DNA of 64,000 nt from Thalassospira profundimaris (GTDB taxonomy: Bacteria > Pseudomonadota > Alphaproteobacteria > Rhodospirillales > Thalassospiraceae), in NCBI RefSeq assembly GCF_003326675.1, contig NZ_JPWF01000020.1, positions 1 to 64,000 of the forward strand, given 5' to 3'. The first letter of the stretch is position 1. Each line of letters opens with the position of its first letter. This document shows, piece after piece, positions 18,903 through 28,191 of this stretch. The translations under genes and the position numbers were made by a program. The notes under the pieces were generated by a model, which made no database searches, had not been told where the DNA came from, and saw only the letters and a list, made by a program, of their open reading frames with translations.

Positions 18903-19959
18903 AGTCAGAAAACCGCGCGCCTGTGTTCTGGGTGTTGCCGGGACGGAACTGAATAATTGGGAAAAGGGCTTCTTCCGTGAAGCAGACCCCTATGGTTTTA
19001 TTCTGTTTGCGCGAAATGTCGAAGACCGAAATCAGGTCCGTGCACTGACCACGTCTTTGCGCGAAACGGTCGGCAACAGCAACGTTCCGATTTTTGTCGA
19101 TCAGGAAGGCGGACGCGTCATGCGTCTAAAACCGCCGCACTGGCGAAAAATCCCGGCGGCTGGTGTTTTCGGCGAGCTGTTTGATCGCAACCCCGAAGAT
19201 GCGCGTGAAGCTGCCTATATCAATGCACGCCTGATGGCGATGGATTTGCGCGATGCCGGTTTCAATACGACCTGTGCGCCGGTTCTTGATCTGCGTTTCC
19301 CAGGCATGAGTGACGTTGTCGGTGACCGATCCTATGGGGCGGACGTGCCAAAGGTCGTGTCATTGGCAAGTGCAGTTGCTGCCGGTTTGCTTGATGGCGG
19401 GATTGCGCCGGTGATCAAGCATATTCCAGGCCACGGCCGTGCCGCAGTCGACAGCCACAAGGACCTGCCGGTTGTGTCCGCGTCACGGGCAGAGCTTTCT
19501 GAACTTGATTTTGCACCCTTTGCGCAGATGAAAGATGTTTTGGCGGCGATGTCCGCCCATCTTCTGTTTACAGCGATTGATGACCAGCGCCCTGGTACAG
19601 TTTCTGAAAAGGTGATCAACGAGGTTATCAGAACAGAAATCGGGTTCGAAAACCTTCTGATAAGTGATGACCTGTCGATGGAGGCCCTTGGCGGATCAAT
19701 TGGTAGCCGGACCCATGCGTGTCTGCGTGCCGGTTGTGACGTGGCCCTTCATTGCAATGGCAAGCGCACCGAGATGGAAGAAGTGGTGGCGATGGCACCG
19801 TTGCTGACCGGTGCACCACTTGTACGCGCACAGACTTTCACCAATCAAATAGCATCATTCAAGGCCGATATGCCGTCATCCAGTCAGTTGACGGATTGGC
19901 GTTTGCGCTTGGCAGAGTTGCTTTCCCCCGTCTGGCAGGCCGAGGATACCGGCAAGTGA
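18874..19959 (+). CDS. nagZ: Beta-N-acetylhexosaminidase NagZ (GH3)
   Basis: A 361-residue cytoplasmic glycoside hydrolase of family 3 that removes GlcNAc from muropeptide fragments during wall recycling. The signature KHIPGHGRAAVDSHKDLP near residues 180-198 holds the catalytic His/Asp dyad, and DDLSMEALGG carries the nucleophile aspartate. The ATG at 18874 overlaps the SPOR gene; a TTG at 18889 preceded by GGGGT is an alternative that removes five residues. The stop overlaps the next gene as GTGA. Its product would feed the amino-sugar genes at 43.8-51 kb. Confidence 0.95.
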   Translation: MWGASLSGLEVRKPRACVLGVAGTELNNWEKGFFREADPYGFILFARNVEDRNQVRALTTSLRETVGNSNVPIFVDQEGGRVMRLKPPHWRKIPAAGVFGELFDRNPEDAREAAYINARLMAMDLRDAGFNTTCAPVLDLRFPGMSDVVGDRSYGADVPKVVSLASAVAAGLLDGGIAPVIKHIPGHGRAAVDSHKDLPVVSASRAELSELDFAPFAQMKDVLAAMSAHLLFTAIDDQRPGTVSEKVINEVIRTEIGFENLLISDDLSMEALGGSIGSRTHACLRAGCDVALHCNGKRTEMEEVVAMAPLLTGAPLVRAQTFTNQIASFKADMPSSSQLTDWRLRLAELLSPVWQAEDTGK

Positions 19960-20639
19960 ATAACGTTATTGATCTGATTATCTCGGCATCGACGTGGGTT
20001 ATTCCGGTATTGCTGGCTGTTACGTTGCACGAAGCCGCACATGGATTTGCTGCCAAACTGTTTGGTGATGATACCGCCCAGCGCATGGGACGGCTTAGCC
20101 TTAATCCGATCCGTCATATCGATCCGGTCGGAACAATCTTGATCCCTGGATTGCTTTTGGTCACCGGTGCACCATTCCTGTTCGGATATGCCAAGCCCGT
20201 GCCTGTGGCGTTTCATCGTCTGCATCCCCAGCGGTTGGGCGTGATTGGCGTCGCCGTGGCCGGGCCCGCGACCAATGTGTTGCTTGCGATTGCTTCAATT
20301 CTTTTGATGGTCTGGCTTCCCGAGTTCTCGCCGCCCGTCAATGACTGGCTTGCAACGACCCTTAATCAGTCGATTTGGCTGAACTGTATTCTGGCGGCCT
20401 TTAACATGCTGCCAATCCCGCCGCTTGATGGCGGGCGTGTCCTGACAGCAATTTCACCGCTTCCTATCGCACGGGTCTTGGCGCGTATGGAAAAAACCGG
20501 CATGATCATTTTGATCGGCTTGGTCTTTTTACTGCCCTATGTCACCGGAAAGCTTGGAATAGACCTTCCGATCTTTGAATGGTTGGTGATTGAACCAGCC
20601 GGCGCACTCGTCAGGATTTTGGTCGATATTTTCGCCTGA
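19956..20639 (+). CDS. Site-2 protease-like M50 family metalloprotease
   Basis: A 227-residue polytopic membrane zinc protease. HEAAH near residue 25 is the zinc motif in a membrane helix, and NMLPIPPLDGGRV supplies the third ligand. There is no PDZ domain, so this is the short M50 group found near scpA in many bacteria, not RseP. Natural substrates are unknown for most of these. The GTG start lies in a GTGA overlap with the nagZ stop, and an ATG is absent near the true N-terminus, so the start is well fixed. About 33 bp separate it from scpA. Confidence 0.93.
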   Translation: MNNVIDLIISASTWVIPVLLAVTLHEAAHGFAAKLFGDDTAQRMGRLSLNPIRHIDPVGTILIPGLLLVTGAPFLFGYAKPVPVAFHRLHPQRLGVIGVAVAGPATNVLLAIASILLMVWLPEFSPPVNDWLATTLNQSIWLNCILAAFNMLPIPPLDGGRVLTAISPLPIARVLARMEKTGMIILIGLVFLLPYVTGKLGIDLPIFEWLVIEPAGALVRILVDIFA

Positions 20640-20672
20640 TTACCTGGGCGAAACGGGGACAGTCGGGGATAT

Positions 20673-21545
20673 ATGGCAGACCAGTTCGAATTGGAGATTC
20701 CAGACGAGGTATTCGACAAGAAGCCGGTCGATGAAGAGGGACCGTCTCTTGCCGAACGGCTGATCCTTGATCTTGACGGGTTCGAAGGTCCGCTTGATGT
20801 TTTGCTGGAACTGGCCCGTGATCAAAAAGTCGATATCATCAAGATTTCGATCCTTGATCTGGCGGAACAATACCTTGAATTCATCAATACCGCCCAAGGT
20901 TTGCGGCTTGAACTTGCGGCCGATTATCTGGTTATGGCGGCTTGGCTGGCCTATCTGAAATCGCGCCTGTTGTTGCCCAAACAGGAAAGCGACGAAGAAG
21001 AACTGAGCGCCGAGGAAATGGCAGAACTTCTTGCCTTCCAGCTTAAGCGCCTGGAGGCAATGAAGGCCGCAGGTGAAAAGCTTCTTGCACGTCCTAATCT
21101 TGGCCGTGATTTCTTTGCGCGTGGTGCCCCGGAAGAGGTTCGTGTCACAACGGCATCGGTTTATGACGCTTCGCTGTACGATCTTTTGAAATCCTACGCC
21201 CGGATTATGCTGACATCGGAAAGCAAGACGCTCGAGATCGAGGCATTTGATCTTTATGCGATGGATGATGCTATTCAGCGTCTGCGTGATCTGTTTGGTC
21301 GGCGTGTTGTTCCGACCTGGACCCGGTTACTTGAATTCATGCCGCGTGGTCTGGGATCGCCGCTTAAAGCGCGTTCGGCTCTTGCTGCTCATTTCGTTGC
21401 AAGTCTTGAGATGTGCCGGGATGGCGAGCTTGAAATTTCACAAGAAGAAGTCTTTGGGCCGATTATGTTGCGGTCGCCCCAAAAACGGCGTGACGGGGAT
21501 TTGCCACGTCCAAGTTCGTTCGATGACGACTTGAAACTGGATTAA
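20673..21545 (+). CDS. scpA: Segregation and condensation protein A
   Basis: A 290-residue kleisin that bridges SMC heads and binds ScpB in the chromosome condensation complex. LDGFEGPLDVLLELARDQKVDI is the family N-terminal signature, followed by the SMC-neck helices (DYLVMAAWLAYLKSRLLLP) and a C-terminal winged-helix stretch (FVASLEMCRDGELEISQEEVFGPI). ScpB follows after 16 bp, and the SMC gene is not in the window. Confidence 0.96.
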   Translation: MADQFELEIPDEVFDKKPVDEEGPSLAERLILDLDGFEGPLDVLLELARDQKVDIIKISILDLAEQYLEFINTAQGLRLELAADYLVMAAWLAYLKSRLLLPKQESDEEELSAEEMAELLAFQLKRLEAMKAAGEKLLARPNLGRDFFARGAPEEVRVTTASVYDASLYDLLKSYARIMLTSESKTLEIEAFDLYAMDDAIQRLRDLFGRRVVPTWTRLLEFMPRGLGSPLKARSALAAHFVASLEMCRDGELEISQEEVFGPIMLRSPQKRRDGDLPRPSSFDDDLKLD

Positions 21546-21561
21546 GGGGCAGGGGTATTTC

Positions 21562-22365
21562 ATGAGCGATAGCGCGCAGCTGGAAATTGAAGGTGTCGAA
21601 ACAGGCCCGGATATTGATTTTCAGCATATCCGTATTGTCGAAGCTGTTTTGTTCGCATCTGCCGATCCGGTCAGTGAACGGGTGATCGCCTCACGGCTGC
21701 CCGAAGGTGCAGACGTTACCGCCATTCTGAAGGTACTATCAGAGACGTATGAAAACAGGGGCATTACCCTGCACCGGGTTGGAGAGAAATGGGCGTTTCG
21801 CACCGCTGTCGATCTAGCCGGTGATCTTCATATCGAGGTTGAAAAAGCCAAGAAGATGACGCGTGCCACACTGGAGACGCTTGCGATTATTGCCTATCAC
21901 GAGCCGGTCACCCGGTCCGAAATTGAAGAAATTCGTGGTGTTGCGCTTTCCAAGGGGACGCTCGATATTCTGCTTGAAGCACGCTGGATCCGCCCGCGCG
22001 GGCGCAAACGTGTTCCGGGCCGCCCGGTTCTGTGGGCGACGACCGATGATTTCCTTGATCACTTTGGTCTGGAAAACCGCGATGATCTTCCGGGGCTTGC
22101 CGATCTGAAGGCAGCCGGGCTGCTTGATAGCCGTCCGGGAATGGGGCGTTACGGGGCAAGTTCTGATGACGATGTCTTGCCAGACCTTGTTGATGATGGT
22201 GACGTTACCGACGCCGTTGTCGAGGAAGCCCTGACCACGCGCAATCTTGAAGAACTTGATGAAACTATTTATTCCGACAATCCAAATCTGTTGGATCGCA
22301 ATGAGTTGGAATTCAATATCAGTGCAGAAGATGAAGTTTCTTCCGATGAAGATGATCTGAATTGA
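21562..22365 (+). CDS. scpB: Segregation and condensation protein B
   Basis: A 267-residue ScpB with two winged-helix domains in about residues 15-190: IRIVEAVLFASADPVSE, then ATLETLAIIAYHEPVTRSEIEEIRGV and RGRKRVPGRPVLWATTDDFLDHFGL. The C-terminal about 75 residues are an acidic, low-complexity tail longer than in many homologues. It forms a dimer on ScpA in the SMC-ScpAB complex. The operon with scpA is conserved. Confidence 0.95.
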   Translation: MSDSAQLEIEGVETGPDIDFQHIRIVEAVLFASADPVSERVIASRLPEGADVTAILKVLSETYENRGITLHRVGEKWAFRTAVDLAGDLHIEVEKAKKMTRATLETLAIIAYHEPVTRSEIEEIRGVALSKGTLDILLEARWIRPRGRKRVPGRPVLWATTDDFLDHFGLENRDDLPGLADLKAAGLLDSRPGMGRYGASSDDDVLPDLVDDGDVTDAVVEEALTTRNLEELDETIYSDNPNLLDRNELEFNISAEDEVSSDEDDLN

Positions 22366-22416
22366 TCCATCTTCTTGCATCGGGCACGCGCTGACCTTAA
22401 GTTTCACGAAAGATTT

Positions 22417-22431
22417 CGCAAATCATTTGCA
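22417..22431. promoter_or_regulatory. Fur-family-like palindrome
   Basis: CGCAAAT-C-ATTTGCA is a 7-1-7 inverted repeat in which only the outermost pair mismatches. The layout matches Fur-type boxes (TGATAATNATTATCA), and TGCAAAT half-sites occur in alphaproteobacterial Fur/Mur sites as I recall them. It ends 37 bp before the ABC ATPase start, where a repressor could block transcription. Confidence 0.5.
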
Positions 22432-22468
22432 CTTAGGTGCATGCCCATTGAAGCCAAAGAGAATTTGA

Positions 22469-23512
22469 ATGACCGACGGCCTTAAGATGTCGAATGTTTC
22501 ACACATGTTCGGAAAAAACCGGGTATTGCGTGATATCAGTTTCGATGTGGCACCGGGGGAACTTGTCTGCCTGTTAGGGCCGTCCGGGTGCGGCAAGACG
22601 ACGGCACTTCGCCTTGCCGCGGGGCTTGAAAAACTTCAGGTCGGTGAAATTTCGGTCAGTGATCAGGTCGTTGCGCGACCGGGCGATTATGTCGAACCGG
22701 AAAAGCGCGGTGTTGGCATGGTTTTTCAGGATTACGCCCTGTTTCCGCATCTCAATGTGACCAAGAACATTGCCTTTGGTTTGCGTGATTTCTCTGACGC
22801 GGAACGTGCGGAAGCCGTCAAAAGGGCCTTGAAACAGGTCGGAATGTCAGAATACGAGAACGCTTTTCCGCACGAGCTTTCCGGTGGTCAGCAACAACGT
22901 ATTGCCCTTGCGCGTGCCTTGGCTCCGACGCCGCGTATTATGCTTCTTGATGAACCGTTTTCTGGTTTGGATGTTGCCCGCCGTGCGGACCTGCGCGACA
23001 CAACGCTGCATGTTCTTAAAAACGCCGGGATCGCCACCATCATGGTAACCCATGATCCGCAGGAAGCCATGTATATGGCCGATCGGATCATCATCATGAA
23101 TGAAGGCCAAATCATGCAGGATGGTACGCCCGAAGCCCTGTATTTCCAGCCCGAAAACCGGTTTGTTGCGTCTTTCTTTGGCGAAGTGAACTATTTCCGG
23201 GCCGAAGTGGCCAACGGATCGATCACAACACCTGTCGGTGTGCTTGAGGATGTCGACCTTGCAGATGGTACCCATGTCGATGTTCTGGTGCGACCGGAAG
23301 GGTTGCATATCGGTGACGCGATAAACGGTCATGACATTATGGCGAACGTCGATGCTGTGCGCGCATTGGGCGAGGTTAACCTGATGCATTTAACGCTTGA
23401 GTCGGGTGAACACATCCATGCGCGCGTGCCTCGGCGGTTTTCGACATTAAATCAGAGATCTGTCGCTATTACGCTTGATCCTGAGATGACCTTCGTGTTT
23501 CCTATGTCCTGA
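22469..23512 (+). CDS. FbpC-like ABC transporter ATP-binding protein (orphan)
   Basis: A 347-residue importer ATPase. Walker A is at residues 37-45 (GPSGCGKTT), the Q-loop is VFQDYALFPHL, the signature is LSGGQQQR, Walker B is IMLLDEPFSGLD, and the H-loop is THDPQEA. After about residue 240 it has a C-terminal TOBE-like regulatory domain. Sequence style (RPGDYVEPEKRGVGMVFQD) is nearest the FbpC/PotA group for iron(III) or polyamine import. No permease or binding protein lies next to it, so it must serve components elsewhere. The Fur-like palindrome before its start supports an iron or manganese role. It interrupts the usual scpB-tatA order, suggesting later insertion. Confidence 0.88.
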   Translation: MTDGLKMSNVSHMFGKNRVLRDISFDVAPGELVCLLGPSGCGKTTALRLAAGLEKLQVGEISVSDQVVARPGDYVEPEKRGVGMVFQDYALFPHLNVTKNIAFGLRDFSDAERAEAVKRALKQVGMSEYENAFPHELSGGQQQRIALARALAPTPRIMLLDEPFSGLDVARRADLRDTTLHVLKNAGIATIMVTHDPQEAMYMADRIIIMNEGQIMQDGTPEALYFQPENRFVASFFGEVNYFRAEVANGSITTPVGVLEDVDLADGTHVDVLVRPEGLHIGDAINGHDIMANVDAVRALGEVNLMHLTLESGEHIHARVPRRFSTLNQRSVAITLDPEMTFVFPMS

Positions 23513-23685
23513 TCTGGCGAACTGCTCGTTCGATACATACAGAGCAGACTGCCTGATTGACTGTGATCAAGAGGTGTATGCAATGCCGGTTTTTAATCCA
23601 TCCGTCGCATTGCACAGTGGGGGGCTTTCTGCCATTATCCGTGCATAACGCCGGAAGGCAGAATGGATTTTTGGAGATTGAAGTT

Positions 23686-23916
23686 ATGGGTATTGGCGTT
23701 TGGCAAATCGTTCTGATCCTTGCGATCGTCCTGATCATCTTTGGTGCAGGTAAACTGCCGAAAGTGATGGGTGACATGGGCAAAGGCATCAAGAGCTTCA
23801 AAGCGGGCATCAACGAAAAAGAAGAAGATGCAGCCGCATCGGCCAAGACCATCGAAAACACGACCTCTGCATCGGTTTCTTCCGAGAGCAAAGACAAGGA
23901 TTCCGTGAAATCCTGA
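23686..23916 (+). CDS. tatA: Sec-independent protein translocase subunit TatA
   Basis: A 76-residue pore-forming subunit. A single membrane helix (about residues 4-22, WQIVLILAIVLIIFGAGKLP) is followed by the FGAGKLP hinge, an amphipathic helix and a charged tail. Start 23686 follows GGAG; a longer in-frame start at 23557 runs through unrelated sequence. It leads tatB and tatC in one operon. Confidence 0.96.
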   Translation: MGIGVWQIVLILAIVLIIFGAGKLPKVMGDMGKGIKSFKAGINEKEEDAAASAKTIENTTSASVSSESKDKDSVKS

Positions 23917-23951
23917 TCGTCTGTCGGATTTCCTTCAGATAGGCGTGTCAA

Positions 23952-24344
23952 ATGTTTGATATCGGCTGGACCGAAATGGCTCTTGTGGCCCTCGTCGCGT
24001 TGTTCGTCGTAGGGCCTAAGGAGTTGCCACATCTTTTGTACAAGTTGGCGGGCTATTGGAAAAAAGTGCGTGGAATGGCGCGCGAATTCCAAAGCGGCAT
24101 TGATGACATCATCCGCGAGGCGGAGCTTGATGATCTGCGCAAGCAGGTCAGTAGCGCGCCGACCAGTGGTTCCGACTTCCTGGAAAAAAGCATTGGCGCT
24201 CCCAAAAGCAGTGACAAGGCAAAAGAGGGCAACACCAACACCGGGGACACCAAGTCAGCCCCCAAAGGTGATGCGGACAAGCCCGTAGCCAAATCAGATG
24301 CAGGCGAGAGCAAAAAGAACGATCACCCGGAGAGCCAGGCGTGA
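23952..24344 (+). CDS. tatB: Sec-independent protein translocase subunit TatB
   Basis: A 130-residue TatB. MFDIGWTEMALVALVALFVVGPKELP gives the membrane helix and the GPKELP hinge that separates TatB from TatA, followed by an amphipathic helix and a Lys/Asp/Ser-rich tail. TatB forms the substrate receptor with TatC. Its stop overlaps the tatC start as GTGA. Confidence 0.96.
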   Translation: MFDIGWTEMALVALVALFVVGPKELPHLLYKLAGYWKKVRGMAREFQSGIDDIIREAELDDLRKQVSSAPTSGSDFLEKSIGAPKSSDKAKEGNTNTGDTKSAPKGDADKPVAKSDAGESKKNDHPESQA

Positions 24345-25315
24345 ACATGCAAACGCATGACAAGCAGATGCCAATCATGGAGCATCTGATCGAACTGAGG
24401 AACCGTCTGACTTGGGCGGTTCTTGCTTTGTTTATTACTTTTGCGGTTTGCTATTATTTCGTCGAGGATATCTACGGCTTCCTCGTGCGGCCATTGGCCA
24501 ACGAAATGGGGCCGGATCGCCGCATGATCTATACGGCGCTGACCGAGGTGTTCTTCACCTATGTCAAAGTGTCGTTCTTTGCTGCGCTGTTTGTTTCGGC
24601 ACCTGTGTTTCTGGGACAGATCTGGGCATTTGTTGCCCCGGGCCTTTATAAGAACGAACGATCCGCATTCTTGCCGTTCCTGTTTGCGACCCCGATCCTG
24701 TTCCTGATGGGCGGGGCGCTGGTTTATTACTTCATCATGCCGCTGGCCTGGAAGTTCTTCCTGAGCTTTGAACATGCCGGGGGGGATTCCGGACTGGCCA
24801 TCCAGCTTGAGGCCAAGGTGGGTGAATACCTTTCTTTGGTGATGAAGCTGATCTTTGCCTTTGGTCTGTGTTTCCAGTTGCCAGTATTGCTGACGTTGAT
24901 GGCGCGTGCCGGCATCGTGACCGCCGACGGGTTGGCGCGTCGCCGCAAATACGCAATTGTTATTGCGTTTGTGTTTGCGGCAATCCTGACGCCGCCTGAT
25001 CTGATTTCCCAGGTCGGTTTGGGTATTCCGATTATTATCCTCTATGAAATTTCGATTGTTATGGCCCGTATTTCCGAGCGCAAGAAGCGTGCGGCGGCGG
25101 ATAATGACGATAGTGACGAGGATGAAGACGAAGACAGTTCCGAAAGTGCGGATGAAGCATCCGGGGATAGTGTCGATGCCCAAGCAGCTGCGGCTGCATC
25201 CTATGATGATGGCCAATCTTCCCTGACGGGTTCTTCCGAGGAAAAGCAAACCTCACGACTTTCCGGGCCGTCCTCAAATGATGATGGCGAGGATGATTTC
25301 AACAACGCGCGTTAG
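24341..25315 (+). CDS. tatC: Sec-independent protein translocase subunit TatC
   Basis: A 324-residue TatC with six membrane helices within about residues 25-240 and the N-terminal conserved MEHLIELRNRL, which recognises the twin-arginine signal with TatB. The last 75-80 residues are an unusual acidic and Ser-rich cytoplasmic tail; most TatC proteins end near 250-260. The GTG start overlaps the tatB stop (GTGA); an ATG two codons later is an alternative. Confidence 0.96.
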   Translation: MNMQTHDKQMPIMEHLIELRNRLTWAVLALFITFAVCYYFVEDIYGFLVRPLANEMGPDRRMIYTALTEVFFTYVKVSFFAALFVSAPVFLGQIWAFVAPGLYKNERSAFLPFLFATPILFLMGGALVYYFIMPLAWKFFLSFEHAGGDSGLAIQLEAKVGEYLSLVMKLIFAFGLCFQLPVLLTLMARAGIVTADGLARRRKYAIVIAFVFAAILTPPDLISQVGLGIPIIILYEISIVMARISERKKRAAADNDDSDEDEDEDSSESADEASGDSVDAQAAAAASYDDGQSSLTGSSEEKQTSRLSGPSSNDDGEDDFNNAR

Positions 25316-25415
25316 TTGGAATTACATCCCCCGAAACGTCCGATTTGATGGGGTGGACCTTGTGTTCACCCCATCGTATAAAGCCACAAATATTTGACTG
25401 ACAGGGTGCTGTTCG

Positions 25416-26690
25416 ATGCACGACATTAAATGGATTCGGGAAAACCCCGAGGCTTTTGACGCAGCGATGGCTGCGCGCAAACAGGACATTACCGCAGAAC
25501 GTCTGATGGATATCGACGTTGAGCGCCGCAAGCTGATGACGGAACATCAGGAAATGCTGGCGCGCCGCAAAAACATCTCCGGTGAAATTGGCATGCTTCG
25601 CAAAAATGGCGAAAATGCTGATGACCTGATGGCCGAAATGGGAAGCCTCAAGGACAAGATCAAAGATGCCGAAGACGGGCAGGCCGCCCTGAACGATCAG
25701 CTTGATCTGTTGCTGTCGTCTTTCCCGAACATTCTTGATCCGGAAGTGCCGGTTGGTGCTGACGAAGAAGACAATGTCGAAGTCAATCGCTGGGGAACAC
25801 CGGGCGAATTTGACTTCAAACCGATTGAGCATTTCGAGATCGGTGAAAAGCTTGGCATGATGGATTTTGAAACCGCGGCCAAGCTGTCGGGTTCGAGATT
25901 TGTCATTCTGCGTGGTGGTTTGGCCAAGCTGGAACGTGCACTTGCGCAATTCATGCTTGATCTTCACACCAACGAACATGGTTACGAAGAAACCATCACC
26001 CCGATGCTGGTGCGTGATGACGCAATGTATGGCACCGGCCAGTTGCCAAAATTTGCCGAGGATTCTTTCAAAACCACCAATGATTACTGGCTGATTCCGA
26101 CCTCGGAAGTCACCCTGACCAATCAGGTGGCTGGCGAAATCGTTGATCAGGCGACCTTGCCGCTGCGTTATACGGCGCTGACCCAGTGTTTTCGTTCAGA
26201 AGCCGGGTCTGCGGGCCGTGATACACGTGGTATGATCCGCCAGCACCAGTTCTCCAAGGTCGAAATGGTCTCGGTCGTTGAAGCAGAGAAATCAGACGAA
26301 GAACTCAGCCGCAAAACCCGCTGTGCCGAGACAGTTCTGGAACGCCTTGGTCTGCCGTATCGTACGGTGATCCTGTGCACCGGTGACATTGGCTTCTCGG
26401 CCTGCAAGACATATGACATCGAAGTATGGCTGCCAGGGCAGGGACGTTACCGCGAAATTTCGTCTTGCTCGAACACCCGTGATTTCCAGGCGCGTCGCAT
26501 GAATGCGCGTTATCGCGCGGCTGGTGACAAGAAAACCCAGTTTGTTCATACATTGAACGGTTCTGGTCTTGCTGTTGGTCGTTGCCTGATCGCGGTGATG
26601 GAAAACTATCAGCAGGCAGATGGTTCAATTCGAGTACCCGAAGCGCTTAAACCCTATATGGGTGGCGTCGAGGTAATTTCTCCGCGCTAA
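25416..26690 (+). CDS. serS: Seryl-tRNA synthetase
   Basis: A 424-residue class II synthetase. The N-terminal antiparallel coiled-coil tRNA-binding arm spans about residues 30-105. Class II motif 2 lies in [24 protein letters not shown], and motif 3 in [20 protein letters not shown]. Ser and ATP binding residues are in the expected TSEVTLTN region. It starts a co-oriented run with surE, pcm and the nlpD-like gene. Confidence 0.97.
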   Translation: MHDIKWIRENPEAFDAAMAARKQDITAERLMDIDVERRKLMTEHQEMLARRKNISGEIGMLRKNGENADDLMAEMGSLKDKIKDAEDGQAALNDQLDLLLSSFPNILDPEVPVGADEEDNVEVNRWGTPGEFDFKPIEHFEIGEKLGMMDFETAAKLSGSRFVILRGGLAKLERALAQFMLDLHTNEHGYEETITPMLVRDDAMYGTGQLPKFAEDSFKTTNDYWLIPTSEVTLTNQVAGEIVDQATLPLRYTALTQCFRSEAGSAGRDTRGMIRQHQFSKVEMVSVVEAEKSDEELSRKTRCAETVLERLGLPYRTVILCTGDIGFSACKTYDIEVWLPGQGRYREISSCSNTRDFQARRMNARYRAAGDKKTQFVHTLNGSGLAVGRCLIAVMENYQQADGSIRVPEALKPYMGGVEVISPR

Positions 26691-26693
26691 GGC

Positions 26694-27470
26694 ATGACCG
26701 GTATGATTGATCTGACCAACGCACGTATCCTGATCAGCAATGATGACGGCATTGATGCACCGGGGATCAAGCTGCTTGAACGTCTTGCGCGGGAGTTCTC
26801 CGATGATGTTTGGGTGATTGCACCCTCGATGGAACAAAGCGGTGCAGGGCATTCTTTGACCCTGCGCCGTCCATTGCGCATTCACAAACGCGATGAACGT
26901 CATTTCGCCGTCGACGGAACGCCAACTGATTGCATCCTGTTGGGATTGCAACAGATTATGCGTGATACACCGCCTGACATTGTTCTTTCGGGGATCAATC
27001 GTGGTGGCAACCTTGGCGAAGACGTGACCTATTCCGGGACAGTGGCGGCCGCCATGGAAGCAACATTGCTAAATGTGCCGGCAATTGCCTTTTCCCAGTA
27101 TTTTTCCGGCGACATGATCGATTGGACAATCGCGGAAAAGTATCTCAAGGATGTTGCGGCAACCTTGGTCAAAAATACCTGGCCCAAGGGTGTGCTGATC
27201 AATGTGAATTTCCCGGAACGCGAAGCACCGGGCGGGGCAAAAGTCCGTATCTCCAAGCAGGGACAGCGTAAAATCGGTGATCATATTGCCGAACGCCACG
27301 ATCCGCGGGGAGAACCCTATTATTGGATCGGCGCGATTCTTTCAGAACTTCCCGAAGACCCGGCATCTGATTTGAGGGTGATTGAACAGGGCAACATATC
27401 GGTTACGCCGATCAGCCTTGATTTCACCCACTACGAGACTTTTGACAACCTGACGAAGGCATTTCCGTGA
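26694..27470 (+). CDS. surE: 5'-nucleotidase SurE
   Basis: A 258-residue stationary-phase survival nucleotidase acting on nucleoside 5'-monophosphates. ILISNDDGIDAPGI holds the metal-binding Asp pair, and LSGINRGGNLGEDVTYSGTVAAAMEA is the core signature. An in-frame ATG at 26703 has an AAGG ten bases upstream and may be the true start. The stop overlaps pcm by GTGA, repeating the surE-pcm-nlpD order of E. coli. Confidence 0.95.
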   Translation: MTGMIDLTNARILISNDDGIDAPGIKLLERLAREFSDDVWVIAPSMEQSGAGHSLTLRRPLRIHKRDERHFAVDGTPTDCILLGLQQIMRDTPPDIVLSGINRGGNLGEDVTYSGTVAAAMEATLLNVPAIAFSQYFSGDMIDWTIAEKYLKDVAATLVKNTWPKGVLINVNFPEREAPGGAKVRISKQGQRKIGDHIAERHDPRGEPYYWIGAILSELPEDPASDLRVIEQGNISVTPISLDFTHYETFDNLTKAFP

Positions 27471-28120
27471 ACGAGCCGGTCATCACACGTGAGTCCAAAA
27501 TAGCAGATCTGCTTCAAACACTTCGTCACGATGGCATTCATGATGAAGCTGTTTTGCGTGCCTTGGCCGACGTCCCGCGCGAATCGTTTGTTGCTGATCC
27601 CTTTGTCGACCGCGCATGGGAAAATGTCGCCTTGCCGATCAGCAAGGGGCAGACAATATCGCAGCCCTATATCGTGGCATTGATGACCCAGGCACTTGAG
27701 CTTAATGACCGGATGAAGGTTCTTGAGGTCGGCACGGGGTCCGGTTACCAGGCTGCTATTCTGGCCAAACTTGCGCGCCGTGTTTACACACTTGAACGGC
27801 ACAAACCGCTTTTGCGTCAGGCCGAAGAACAGTTTCGCGAACTGGGCCTGCATACCATTTCGACGTTGCACGCTGATGGTGGTCTGGGATGGAAAACGCA
27901 AGCGCCGTTTGATCGAATTATCGTCACGGCCGCGGCACAGGATGTTCCGCCGGTTCTGGTTGATCAGCTTGCTGTTGGCGGGATCATGGTTGTTCCGGTT
28001 GGTGAAGTGTCCCATACGCAACTGTTGCTTCGTGTCCTTAGGACCCCGAGCGGGGTGGAAGTCACTGAGCTGATGCCGGTACGCTTCGTTCCCATGCTGC
28101 CCGGAACGGAAGAGTTCTAG
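27467..28120 (+). CDS. pcm: Protein-L-isoaspartate O-methyltransferase
   Basis: A 217-residue canonical Pcm that methylates isoaspartyl residues to start their repair. VPRESFVADPF, GQTISQPYIVALMTQAL, and the SAM motif VLEVGTGSGYQAAIL are diagnostic, as is FDRIIVTAAAQDVP. It starts with GTG overlapping surE (GTGA), so translation is probably coupled. A second, more divergent family member is at 3232. Confidence 0.96.
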   Translation: MNEPVITRESKIADLLQTLRHDGIHDEAVLRALADVPRESFVADPFVDRAWENVALPISKGQTISQPYIVALMTQALELNDRMKVLEVGTGSGYQAAILAKLARRVYTLERHKPLLRQAEEQFRELGLHTISTLHADGGLGWKTQAPFDRIIVTAAAQDVPPVLVDQLAVGGIMVVPVGEVSHTQLLLRVLRTPSGVEVTELMPVRFVPMLPGTEEF

Positions 28121-28152
28121 CCAAAAAAATCCCCTGAGAATCCATTGACTGC

Positions 28153-28190
28153 TTACCGATTGTTAACGGCTGATCGTCGACAATCGGTAA
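28153..28190. repeat. Perfect 11-bp inverted repeat directly before the nlpD-like start
   Basis: TTACCGATTGT and ACAATCGGTAA are exact reverse complements with a 16-nt spacer, ending 1 nt before the first ATG of the nlpD-like gene. No T-run follows, so it is not a standard terminator of pcm. It could be a repressor site over the promoter or an RNA hairpin that hides the translation start. Confidence 0.75.
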
Positions 28191-28191
28191 C

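Noticed and set aside
24323-25249. A 308-codon minus-strand frame
   Set aside because: It is fully antisense to tatC, with low-complexity His/Arg/Gln content, and has no recognisable motif.
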